DNA of 50,443 nt from Lachnospiraceae bacterium UBA4631. Its GTDB lineage: Bacteria > Bacillota > Clostridia > Lachnospirales > Lachnospiraceae. The DNA lies in NCBI GenBank assembly GCA_002406015.1, contig DHMX01000017.1, positions 1 to 50,443 of the forward strand, given 5' to 3'. Within the stretch, counting starts at the first letter, position 1, and each line of letters starts with the position of its first letter. Positions 16,638-24,866 of this stretch are shown piece by piece. The notes below the pieces were generated by a model. The model had not been told where the DNA came from. It did not search any database and was given only the letters and a program-made list of their open reading frames with translations. A program made the translations under genes and the position numbers.

Positions 16638-17837
16638 CTATACTCTATGCTTGCAAGTATAATATGCAGCAACTATCACCAATATATTAATGACAAGCAA
16701 CAATACTACTGCACTTATCCACCATTGGGAGGAATATTTAACCGTTTCTATCTTTGGTTCCTCGACTTCATCTGCAGGTCTTGTTATTTCCGTTCGAACT
16801 GTAAGCTCATCAGTATATACATTTCCAAGCTCATCCTCATAGGTTATAATAATTTTTCCTTGAACGCTTCCATACTTATCCGTATTTTTATCCCCTAATG
16901 CACCATATTGACGATTCGTTGCTATCGGAGACAGGGTCGCTGTTATATTGCTTTCTGCATTCATGGTTCCTATATAATAGCTTTCACTCTCCAAAAAGCC
17001 TCTGCATTCCAGCTTACAGCATACATTGTATATCGTTGCCTTTCCGGTATTAAATAGTTCAACTGTCATAGTGCCTCTCTGTCCCGATTCTACACTAAGC
17101 GGAACATTGGGCTGGTCGGCATGAAAACTCAAGGGACGGTATATCGTCAGAAACACCTGTTCCGCGGCTGTATAAGCAACCGCATTTTCATCTTCATACT
17201 CCATGCCTACAAGCAGCTTCTGTCCGTAATGTTCCAAATCCTTCGGAATATGCATCCGAACACTTTGTGTAATGCTTCCTCCCGCCTTTAGCTTTGATAC
17301 ATACTGGCTATTCGTAGTATCCAATGGCTGCAATTCTCCGCTTTCACTCTCATATATAAGCTTCATGTTATATATATCCAGCTCCTGACTGGTGTTATGC
17401 AGGGTAATCTGAAAGGTTGCATCCATTCCGGGTTCCAGCCGTTCCGTATCCATGGTACAGCCTGACACCAGAACCTTAGGTGCGTGTATGGGTGGCTCCT
17501 CTGTAGCTTCATTGACCGGTTCTGCCTCCTGTGTTGACGGAATGCCTGCTTCTGCTGTAGTTGCTTCCGGATTTATTGGTTCTGTTGTTCCAGATTCGGC
17601 TATTCCGGATTCCGGTGTTCTTGATTCCGTTGTTCCGGATTCCGGTGCTTCTGTATTGGATGCCTTTATATCCGATGCTTCTGTGTTCTGGATATGCGTA
17701 TTTTCTGTTGTCTGCGTTGTTTTTATCTCTGTTTCTTCCGCTCTTGCCACTCCGGTACAAATCAGGCAATAGCTGAAAATAATCAGTACTATACATAGGA
17801 TTCTAATTCGCTTTTTTCCTTTATTATTCTTTATCAT
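16638..17837 (-). CDS. Membrane-anchored extracellular accessory protein of an ABC transporter
   Basis: A roughly 399-residue protein with an N-terminal signal peptide (about residues 8-33), a Thr/Glu/Ser/Pro-rich low-complexity stretch of about 80 residues, two beta-rich immunoglobulin-like repeats (one around LEPGMDATFQITLHNTS, one around SVESGQRGTMTVELFNTG) that resemble CARDB/COG1361-type domains, and a C-terminal membrane anchor with a short basic tail. The start at 17837 follows a GGAGG site and overlaps the end of the ATPase gene by 14 bases. It is the last gene of an ABC-2-type transporter cluster and probably displays the beta domains outside the cell next to the transporter. Residues of the stalk are repetitive (SGTTES, SGIAES) and could vary in length between strains. 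Confidence 0.75.
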   Translation of the reverse strand: MIKNNKGKKRIRILCIVLIIFSYCLICTGVARAEETEIKTTQTTENTHIQNTEASDIKASNTEAPESGTTESRTPESGIAESGTTEPINPEATTAEAGIPSTQEAEPVNEATEEPPIHAPKVLVSGCTMDTERLEPGMDATFQITLHNTSQELDIYNMKLIYESESGELQPLDTTNSQYVSKLKAGGSITQSVRMHIPKDLEHYGQKLLVGMEYEDENAVAYTAAEQVFLTIYRPLSFHADQPNVPLSVESGQRGTMTVELFNTGKATIYNVCCKLECRGFLESESYYIGTMNAESNITATLSPIATNRQYGALGDKNTDKYGSVQGKIIITYEDELGNVYTDELTVRTEITRPADEVEEPKIETVKYSSQWWISAVVLLLVINILVIVAAYYTCKHRV

Positions 17838-18483
17838 GTCCGGACACCTCCTGTAATACACCCGCATCCATTTCGCACACCGTATCACACAATAACCGAA
17901 TATCTTCTCCATTATGGCTTGCCAGAAGAATCGTCTTGCCCTGCTCTTTTAGTTCCAGAATGATGTTCCGTATATCCTCCACACCATGCTTATCCAAGCC
18001 ATTAAAAGGTTCATCCAATATCAGCAAATCCGGCTCCTCCATAATTGCCTGTGCAATTCCTAACCGCTGCCGCATTCCCAAGGAATATTTACTGACCGGC
18101 TTTCGCATTGCAGCATCCAGCCCTACGCGTTCCAGAATCCGGATAATATCCTCCCGCTTGATGGTTCCCTTAATCGATGCCAATATCTGTAGATTCCGAA
18201 AGCCCGTCTTAAACGGAAGAAAGCCCGGCGTTTCAATAATAATTCCCATTCGTTCCGGAAAGTCTATATCCTTTCCTACTTCTTTTCCCCGCACAAGAAT
18301 TTTCCCGCTGGTCGGACGCATGAAGCCACAGATACACTTAAACATCACTGTTTTTCCCGAACCGTTATTTCCTACAATTCCATGCACCTTTCCGGCTTCA
18401 AATTCATGTGTGATTTCTTTTAATACCTGTTCCTCGCCAAACTGCTTTACCACTTGACTCAGCACAATCGCATTTTCCTGCAT
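17824..18483 (-). CDS. ABC transporter ATP-binding protein (BcrA/CcmA-like)
   Basis: A 219-residue ATPase with Walker A GNNGSGKTV (38-46), signature YSLGMRQRLG, Walker B DLLILDEPFNGLD and switch histidine in LLASHNGED. The sequence type is that of ABC-2 exporters (bacitracin or lantibiotic immunity, and others). It lies three bases downstream of one permease gene and overlaps the following secreted-protein gene. Together with two dissimilar ABC-2-like permeases it forms a heteromeric exporter. The substrate is not evident. Confidence 0.93.
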   Translation of the reverse strand: MQENAIVLSQVVKQFGEEQVLKEITHEFEAGKVHGIVGNNGSGKTVMFKCICGFMRPTSGKILVRGKEVGKDIDFPERMGIIIETPGFLPFKTGFRNLQILASIKGTIKREDIIRILERVGLDAAMRKPVSKYSLGMRQRLGIAQAIMEEPDLLILDEPFNGLDKHGVEDIRNIILELKEQGKTILLASHNGEDIRLLCDTVCEMDAGVLQEVSGHDKE

Positions 18484-18486
18484 AAT

Positions 18487-19374
18487 CTATTCCTCCCCGC
18501 CCGAAAAGTAAAAATTGTATTGCTTTATGGAATGATATAACAGACCTATTAACAATGCTGCCAGCACTCCAAAATAAACAAACGAATGCCACAATCTCGG
18601 CAATGCGTCATGTCCGAAATTATGATTGTGAAAGGTTGCGTGCTGTATGGGTGACAACCACCCGCATATAAGTTGTGCTGTCTTTTGCTGTTCGGCACTT
18701 AGGTGTAGGACTACCGTTATCCAATCTGGATTCAACAAGATTCCATACAGGTGCAGGGCAGTAACACCGATAACCCCTGCCAATTGTCCCTTCCACATAT
18801 TCATCACAAACATCATAAGAACCGATAACAGCGTATATCCCAGCATCAGTCCTATAATTATTCCCGCACATTTATAGGGTAATGACATTTCCATTGCCGA
18901 TATAACTGCCGGTATTGCCAATCCTTCTCCTGCCTCTGTATAACCAAGCTTTGCTGCTGTCTCGCTCCACATATTTCCGGGAAATGCACGATTCATACAC
19001 AACAATGCTGTAATTCCGAAAATGAACCCCAGATACAGAAGGGTTGCACTAATTACATATAATAATTGTCCGGTCAGCCATTGTTTACGATTCATTCGTA
19101 TCAGATAATATGGAACTGCTCCGTCCAGAAACGGCATATCCGCAAATAATAATATTAATAGCAGCGAAATCAACATAATCGACTGTCCATCCTCAAAGCA
19201 CCAGATAAACGGCTCCAATACCATGAGGATGGTATCCTTATCCCTTGCAAACCGCACAATTTTTTCCGTCAGTAAAAAACAGAGGATTCCTCCCAAGAAA
19301 AATGAGATAAATATTCGATGATTTCCCTTCCAATGGCTGTAATTTATCTTACATAAGGTCCATGCTTCTTTCAT
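18487..19374 (-). CDS. ABC-2-type permease subunit
   Basis: A 295-residue membrane protein with about six hydrophobic segments, starting near IFISFFLGGILCFL and ending near FVYFGVLAALLIGLL. No named motif is visible, but topology and position between a second permease and the ATPase support an ABC-2 permease. The frame stays open for 60 codons upstream, overlapping the neighbouring gene; the start at 19374 was chosen because an AGGAGG site lies six bases before it. Confidence 0.8.
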   Translation of the reverse strand: MKEAWTLCKINYSHWKGNHRIFISFFLGGILCFLLTEKIVRFARDKDTILMVLEPFIWCFEDGQSIMLISLLLILLFADMPFLDGAVPYYLIRMNRKQWLTGQLLYVISATLLYLGFIFGITALLCMNRAFPGNMWSETAAKLGYTEAGEGLAIPAVISAMEMSLPYKCAGIIIGLMLGYTLLSVLMMFVMNMWKGQLAGVIGVTALHLYGILLNPDWITVVLHLSAEQQKTAQLICGWLSPIQHATFHNHNFGHDALPRLWHSFVYFGVLAALLIGLLYHSIKQYNFYFSGGEE

Positions 19375-19412
19375 CCGCTTCCTCCTCTCGACTGCTTCGG
19401 TTGCCCGTACCT

Positions 19413-20276
19413 TCAGGATGGTGCAAGTCTTCGCCTCATAATCAGAAGGTCCAGAATTGCCAGTATGATAATCCACTCTGCCAGAATCATCATGACTCCA
19501 AGATTTCCTCCCTGCCAGTAACCGCTCTGTCGAAACCACTCTCTGGGATTCCATATATATAATTTGTCAAAAAATCGGGTAATTATGATTATAATCAGAT
19601 AGCTTGTTAAGAAAGACGCTCCATATGCCATATAACGATTCTGATACAGTATGGCAAACATACATCCAAGCCCTGCCCAGACACCGCCCATCAGCCCTGC
19701 CATGGCAGACCATTGCAATAACGCGATAATCATAGGACTATGAATGGCGCCGGATACTTCTACCCCTGCAATTTCACCGCTTGCCGTCCGAATTGCCCCA
19801 TCTGCATACTCATACAGAACTGCCGCCACTCTTCCGGTCTGCTCTGCCTGCACAGCATTTAACTCCATTGGTGCATAGACCAGCCAATATATAAGTGCGG
19901 TAAGCAATACACCCAGCCAGACAGCCAGCATACCGGTGAGTATACTGACAACCACCTTTACTACCGCATAGGTTCTTCTTCCGTACCTTGGCAGTGCAAA
20001 TTTGTAATAACCGCTTTTCATTTCCTCCAGATAGGCTCCCCCGAAGCCAAGGGTACTTATGATAGGTACTGCAAATATGTATGCTTCACTTTGAAGCCCC
20101 TGCTTTAATAACTGCCAGTGATACCCATATACAAGTCCCTGTGTCTCTACCAGCTCAGAATTTACCCACAGCCCATGAAATGCACCTGCCAGCAATGCCA
20201 GTATCGTTCCCAATACTGCCAGCCCATATCCAATCGAAGTCAAAGCCCGCTCCATATCCGTACGAAATGCTCTCAT
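19413..20276 (-). CDS. ABC-2-type permease subunit
   Basis: A 287-residue membrane protein with about six membrane segments (YGLAVLGTILALLAGAF near the start, AEWIIILAILDLLIM at the end) and a loop of about 45 residues in the middle. It is the first gene of the transporter block, preceded by a 110-base gap that contains the TGTATC direct repeat also found ahead of the response regulator gene. It pairs with the permease encoded at 18487-19374. The substrate is unknown. Confidence 0.8.
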   Translation of the reverse strand: MRAFRTDMERALTSIGYGLAVLGTILALLAGAFHGLWVNSELVETQGLVYGYHWQLLKQGLQSEAYIFAVPIISTLGFGGAYLEEMKSGYYKFALPRYGRRTYAVVKVVVSILTGMLAVWLGVLLTALIYWLVYAPMELNAVQAEQTGRVAAVLYEYADGAIRTASGEIAGVEVSGAIHSPMIIALLQWSAMAGLMGGVWAGLGCMFAILYQNRYMAYGASFLTSYLIIIIITRFFDKLYIWNPREWFRQSGYWQGGNLGVMMILAEWIIILAILDLLIMRRRLAPS

Positions 20277-20320
20277 GTATGCCTTTACTCCTTTCCATGC
20301 TATCTGTTACCTTCCGGTAT

Positions 20321-20370
20321 TACTGTTATCACAGTATTACAGTAGCACGAAAATGTATCTAAACTGTATC
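20321..20370 (-). promoter_or_regulatory. Probable response-regulator binding site ahead of the transporter genes
   Basis: TGTATC occurs at 20354-20359 and 20365-20370, an 11-bp direct repeat typical of OmpR-family dimers (TGTATCTAAACTGTATCGG). Nearly the same sequence stands ahead of the response regulator gene (23613-23629). Between it and the permease start, TACTGT-tatc-ACAGTA (20321-20336) forms a separate inverted repeat. Confidence 0.6.
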
Positions 20371-20385
20371 GGCTCTTATATTCAT

Positions 20386-21420
20386 TTATTCCTGCATCTG
20401 CACTGTAAACGGAGTCAGCGAAAGCTGATATTGTCCCCTCTCCCATCTCATTGTATATAGGAATTTATTATTATCCACGATATTCTTAACCTCTTGAACC
20501 GCCTCCTCATAGCTGACAAGTTCCTGCTTTTCACTTAATAAATACTTCTGCTCTCCTTGTACTCTGCGGGAACTGCTGCCACCCATAAGCGGCTGATATT
20601 CTTCCTCCCATAATGCATAGGACGGCTGATAACAAGCGGTATCGGTAATATTCAAGGCTGTCCCCGTCAGTTCCTGCCCTTCCCGATAATATTCTGCAAC
20701 CGCTTCCGGTAATTGGGTCTGCTCCTCTAATTGCTGTAGCCATGCTGTATTTAATACTTTATTTGATGCTGTATTTGATGCTATATCTATCGCTGTATTA
20801 GATGCTGTATCTGACTGTGCAAAGTTTTCCCACATACCGGCTGCCAGAATCAGTCCGGAGGTATCATCTATTAATATTACATGACGGCTGCTTCCATCAT
20901 AATAATCTAATTCCACCAGCCACGCATAGCAGGTATATGCCTCAAATACAGAATCCGAATATTGATATAAATGCACACTGGGACGATACCAGTTCTCATA
21001 TCCGCTCGTTACCGTTTGCGGATATAAGCCCGCCTGATAAAATACATCTATTCCCGCTTCTGCCAATTCCAGCACATCCTGCCGATTCTGATAACAGTAG
21101 CCGATTAGTTCTAAATCCCCGCCTGTTTCTAACCCATTATTCTCGGATTCTTTTGAAGGTGCATCTGTAATAGCTGCTATCGCCGCCGGGTCTACCTCCT
21201 GCCAACTGCTGTCCCATTCTCCGCTCATCAGCTTCATCCGTTCATAGAGGGTCATAAAAACTGCCTGTTGGCTTCCGTTATAGTAATTGCTGCCACTGGT
21301 CTGATGAACTACATTCCGATCCTTTTGTGCCTGCCAATTTACTAAGACTCCCGGCAGCCAGATTCCCATAATTGCAATCAGGATACCGATACCTATCCAT
21401 ATCCGCTCTCTATTCTTCAT
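20386..21420 (-). CDS. Membrane-anchored extracytoplasmic protein of unknown function in a two-component operon
   Basis: A 344-residue protein with one N-terminal membrane segment (about residues 8-27) and an extracytoplasmic body; no family recognised. The start lies inside the end of the kinase gene (11-base overlap), so it is translated with it. Around residues 202-222 there is a short repetitive stretch (SDTASNTAIDIASNTASNK) encoded by near-repeats of GATGCTGTATTT. A C-terminal part (about 285-344, YLLSEKQELVSYEEAVQEV) resembles nothing identifiable. By position it may be an auxiliary sensor for the kinase or a component of the transporter. Confidence 0.7.
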   Translation of the reverse strand: MKNRERIWIGIGILIAIMGIWLPGVLVNWQAQKDRNVVHQTSGSNYYNGSQQAVFMTLYERMKLMSGEWDSSWQEVDPAAIAAITDAPSKESENNGLETGGDLELIGYCYQNRQDVLELAEAGIDVFYQAGLYPQTVTSGYENWYRPSVHLYQYSDSVFEAYTCYAWLVELDYYDGSSRHVILIDDTSGLILAAGMWENFAQSDTASNTAIDIASNTASNKVLNTAWLQQLEEQTQLPEAVAEYYREGQELTGTALNITDTACYQPSYALWEEEYQPLMGGSSSRRVQGEQKYLLSEKQELVSYEEAVQEVKNIVDNNKFLYTMRWERGQYQLSLTPFTVQMQE

Positions 21421-22891
21421 CCTGTGCTGCCTCCTTTGCCGGCAACCGTATTAACACTGTTGTTCCCTTTCCTAACTCACTTTCTATCTGCATAGTTCCG
21501 CCATGAACCTCTATAATACGGGAAGCAATCGAAAGTCCAAGTCCTGCACCACCCTGCTTTCTGGCACGCGACTTATCTACCATATAAAATGCCTCGCAGA
21601 TTTTAGCTACCTCTCCCTCCGGTATTCCACATCCGAAATCCTGCACCCGAAACTCATACCATGTAATTGCTTCCGCTATATCCGGTTCATTTACAGGCTG
21701 CTCTTTCACACAAGACCGGCACAATGCACCTGTCACATAAATGCAATCGTCCTTCCCAGAGGCTTTTCTTGCATTGTCAATCAGATTCATGAACACCGTT
21801 TTTAACAAATCCCAATCTCCCTGCAATACTGCCGGCTCCATTTGCACAATCAGTGCTTCTTCTGATAATTCCACTACCGGCTGCATAGCATTTAGAAGCT
21901 CTTCTCCAAATACCTGTGTATAGATGTCCTGCTTTTCTATCTGATTTCGATTTAGGGCAATCAAGTCAAACAGCTTTAGTGACATACCCTCCAAACGTTT
22001 TCCCTCATGGAAAATATAGTTGGCAGTCAGCATCCGTTGTTCTTCTGTCAATTCCTTAGAACGAATCATATCGGAATATCCGATAATTGCGGTCATCGGG
22101 GTCTTAATCTCATGTGTGAAGCTGGCAACAAAGTCCTCCTGCTGCCTTGCCTGATTCCGAAGCTCCTCCACATGCTCCTCAATGGCTTCTGCCATCTGGT
22201 CAAAGCGTCCTGCAAGCTCTCCAATCTCATCATCAATATGTATCTGTGTTCGAACCGAGTAGTCACCATCCGTAATAACGGCTGCCACTTGATTTAACTG
22301 TTCAATCGGTCTTGTCAGCCAGCGGCTAATCAGATAAATAACAAGACTGCACAGCACCACCGTAATCCCCATCATGATTTTAAAAAATGTTATCTGCTTT
22401 TCATTTTCTTGGTAAACATTTGAAATATCTCTTTGATTAATCAGATATAAATAACTGCCCCTTGCCTGAATCAAGCTGGCAATGGTCAGATATTCTTTTC
22501 CCTCGTATTCCTCTATTACATAATTCCGGGTTCCCTTTTCCAAATAATTTAATAATTCTTCATCATATTCCAATGTATCATGATTTGTATAAATACATAT
22601 CCGGTTTTCATCCAGCATCAGAAACTGTGTTCCCATTCCCTGCATAGGTTCTGCAATATCTGCACCAATATCCCCCAATTGTTGCATAGAGGTAAAGCTA
22701 TCCTTCACCATCAAATCCACGATGGCAGACTGCACCGCAGATACCAGCATCTGATGCTCCTCCATACCGCTTTCCAGCTGCATATCAAAGGATACCTGAT
22801 AACTATTATGAATTAACAGATAACCTACAATTCCCAGACTGAGTGCCATCAGCACCATATTTGTAATTACTACCTTTATCTTGAAGCTCAT
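21410..22891 (-). CDS. Sensor histidine kinase with HAMP domain (second exporter cluster)
   Basis: A 493-residue kinase. Membrane segments at about 7-28 and 167-190 bracket an extracytoplasmic sensor of about 135 residues (possibly Cache-like). HAMP follows (RPIEQLNQVAAVI), then HisKA with His260 in SFTHEIKTPMTAIIG, and a complete ATPase domain (N box NLIDNARKASG, G1 VQDFGCGIPE, G2 GGAGLGLSIASRI). It overlaps the upstream regulator gene by four bases and is followed by the unknown membrane protein and the ABC-2 transporter. Its signal is unknown; envelope stress or an antimicrobial is likely from context. Confidence 0.95.
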   Translation of the reverse strand: MSFKIKVVITNMVLMALSLGIVGYLLIHNSYQVSFDMQLESGMEEHQMLVSAVQSAIVDLMVKDSFTSMQQLGDIGADIAEPMQGMGTQFLMLDENRICIYTNHDTLEYDEELLNYLEKGTRNYVIEEYEGKEYLTIASLIQARGSYLYLINQRDISNVYQENEKQITFFKIMMGITVVLCSLVIYLISRWLTRPIEQLNQVAAVITDGDYSVRTQIHIDDEIGELAGRFDQMAEAIEEHVEELRNQARQQEDFVASFTHEIKTPMTAIIGYSDMIRSKELTEEQRMLTANYIFHEGKRLEGMSLKLFDLIALNRNQIEKQDIYTQVFGEELLNAMQPVVELSEEALIVQMEPAVLQGDWDLLKTVFMNLIDNARKASGKDDCIYVTGALCRSCVKEQPVNEPDIAEAITWYEFRVQDFGCGIPEGEVAKICEAFYMVDKSRARKQGGAGLGLSIASRIIEVHGGTMQIESELGKGTTVLIRLPAKEAAQDEE

Positions 22892-23565
22892 ACATTCTTA
22901 TCTCCACGCCCATCTTCCAGCCGATACCCACAGCGATATATTGTCTTTAAATAAGGCTCCAGCTCCAGCTTTTTCCGCAAACGCTGGATATGCAAATCCA
23001 AGGTTCTCGTATCTCCGTTGAATGTACTTTCCCATACAGTTTCATAGATTTTATCCCGAAACAATGTCATATTCTGATTTCTGACAAAGAGCAGCAGCAA
23101 GTCCATTTCCTTCGGTGTCAGCTCTACCTCTGTTCCATGACTCCACACTCTCCGGCTCTCCGCATCTATTTTCAGATGGTGAAACATAAGCTGTCGCTCA
23201 CTAATCTTATGATACCTTCGCAGTACCACCTTGATTCTTGCCAGTAATTCCACAATTTCAAACGGTTTTACAATATAGTCCTCTGCTCCCAGATCCAACC
23301 CCTTTACACGATCCTGCAAGCCTGCTTTTGCCGTTATGAAGATTACCGGAATCTCCATCGGTCTGATATACTCAAGCAGCTCGTACCCATCTACCTCCGG
23401 AAGCATAATATCCAACAGAATCAAATCATACCGATGTTCCACCAGCAAATCTGCCGCTGCCATACCGTTATAGACACAGGTGCATTGATAGCCGGCATCT
23501 TCGAGGTTCATGGAAATCAAATCTGAAATTGCTTTTTCGTCTTCTACTACTAATACCTTTATCAT
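22888..23565 (-). CDS. OmpR/PhoB-type response regulator
   Basis: A 225-residue regulator: receiver domain with acidic pocket VVEDE, phosphorylation site Asp52 in LILLDIMLPEVDG and lysine in YIVKPFE, followed by a winged-helix domain ending LKTIYRCGYRLE. It is the first gene of the operon with the kinase. A direct repeat TGCATC-n5-TGTATC about 50 bases upstream matches one ahead of the transporter genes, so this regulator probably controls both itself and the exporter. Confidence 0.95.
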   Translation of the reverse strand: MIKVLVVEDEKAISDLISMNLEDAGYQCTCVYNGMAAADLLVEHRYDLILLDIMLPEVDGYELLEYIRPMEIPVIFITAKAGLQDRVKGLDLGAEDYIVKPFEIVELLARIKVVLRRYHKISERQLMFHHLKIDAESRRVWSHGTEVELTPKEMDLLLLFVRNQNMTLFRDKIYETVWESTFNGDTRTLDLHIQRLRKKLELEPYLKTIYRCGYRLEDGRGDKNV

Positions 23566-23612
23566 ATTGCTCCATCTCCATGAATATATCTGTTTCCATT
23601 TTACCTCAAATA

Positions 23613-23629
23613 TGCATCAAAACTGTATC
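23613..23629 (-). promoter_or_regulatory. Probable autoregulatory site of the second response regulator
   Basis: TGCATC (23613-23618) and TGTATC (23624-23629) are spaced 11 bp apart in TGCATCAAAACTGTATCC. The sequence matches the site at 20354-20370 in 15 of 18 positions, and both lie on the upstream side of a minus-strand gene of the same cluster. Confidence 0.6.
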
Positions 23630-23676
23630 CGCCGCCTTTAATCTTTGATTTGTTTTCTTTCGATTTATAATATATA

Positions 23677-24735
23677 TTAAAATTCTTCTTCCATCATGTG
23701 ATAAATCTCTCCCAGACGTTCTTTACTCAGCTCCGTCTGATTCAGAATCGTATAGCGGTCCGGTCTGGTGCTTTGTGCCTGCTGCCATGCTCCTACAAAA
23801 ATATCTTCTGTAATCTTCCATGTAGTCGGCTTTACCGGTATCTGATACTGGTGCAGAATCCGCTTAATCTTTTCAATGTTACGATTCTGAAAAATACATG
23901 CCGGCACACTTCCCATAGCGACTGCAATTCCATGCGGTACATACAGCTCCTCCGCATAATTTTCCTCCAAGGAATGACAGAATAAATGTTCTGAACCGCT
24001 GCTTGGTCTGGAATTGCCTGCAATCTCCATTGCCAGACCGCCCATAACCAATGCCTGTGTCAATATCTTAATAAAGCTCTTACTCTTAATGGATTTTTCT
24101 TCATTATAACAAATGGAATTAAATGCCATTTTTGATATCATGTATGCAAAGTCATCAATTGGATTGCCTGTGGCTGCCGCATCTAATTTCCAATCATTTA
24201 ATGCCGTATATTTACTAATGGTATCTCCGACTCCCGACAATAGCTGTCCTTCCGGAGCTCCCATAATCAAATTTACATCTACAATAATACTGCTTGGTAT
24301 CGTACAACGGAACGTTTTACGCTTCTTGCCTTCTGTTCCAAGTACTGCAACCGGGGATGCCAGACTGTCATTACTCAGTGTGGTCGGCAGGCATAAGAAT
24401 ATCGCTTTGCTCACAAAGGATGCATATTTTGCCAAATCCAAAACCATGCCTCCGCCAAAGCCGATTACTACTCCAACATCATGCATACATATATATTTTG
24501 CCAAATCTACCGCCTGGTCGAAGGACCCCTCCTTTACAAGATAGATTTCGCTGTTATGAAAATCCTGCGTCAGTTCATTTAAAGTAGCCGTAAAAAGCTT
24601 CTGTAAATTCTCGTCTGTTACAATAATTGCTTTTTTATTCTCAATGCCCGGCACACAATCCGACATTACCTCGTTCACTCTTGTAAAAATGCCTTCCTCC
24701 ACCAGCAAATGATAAGGTAATCGAAATCGATTCAT
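23677..24735 (-). CDS. Glycerol-1-phosphate dehydrogenase-like (EgsA/AraM family) enzyme
   Basis: An NAD(P)-dependent dehydrogenase of the iron-containing alcohol dehydrogenase superfamily, closest in plan to sn-glycerol-1-phosphate dehydrogenase. The nucleotide-binding GFGGGMVLDLAKY (about residues 93-105), PTTLSNDSLASP, and metal ligands in the GVGDTISKYTA aspartate and GSEHLFCHSLE and PHGIAVAMG histidines are visible. The chosen start (24735) has an AGGAGG site nine bases ahead; a TTG two codons earlier is too close to it. Bacterial members include AraM of Bacillus. Substrate could also be another polyol phosphate; the family call is firm, the exact substrate is not. It stands alone between the two-component operon and paaK. 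Confidence 0.82.
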   Translation of the reverse strand: MNRFRLPYHLLVEEGIFTRVNEVMSDCVPGIENKKAIIVTDENLQKLFTATLNELTQDFHNSEIYLVKEGSFDQAVDLAKYICMHDVGVVIGFGGGMVLDLAKYASFVSKAIFLCLPTTLSNDSLASPVAVLGTEGKKRKTFRCTIPSSIIVDVNLIMGAPEGQLLSGVGDTISKYTALNDWKLDAAATGNPIDDFAYMISKMAFNSICYNEEKSIKSKSFIKILTQALVMGGLAMEIAGNSRPSSGSEHLFCHSLEENYAEELYVPHGIAVAMGSVPACIFQNRNIEKIKRILHQYQIPVKPTTWKITEDIFVGAWQQAQSTRPDRYTILNQTELSKERLGEIYHMMEEEF

Positions 24736-24799
24736 AGTCAAATTCCTCCTTTTTTCTTATTCTGCCTCATACATGACAGCTATATTCTGCCATCACCGC

Positions 24800-24846
24800 A
24801 AAAGGAGAGACAATTCCCGGATATTTATCCTAACAGTCTCTCCTTT
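24800..24846 (-). terminator. Terminator downstream of paaK
   Basis: An 11-bp stem (AAAGGAGAGAC at 24801-24811 with GTCTCTCCTTT at 24836-24846) and an inner stem around GGATAAATATCC form a long hairpin 20 bases after the paaK stop. The T-run on the minus strand is short (TTTT). Confidence 0.65.
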
Positions 24847-24866
24847 CTCTTATCTCTTATTGCTTA

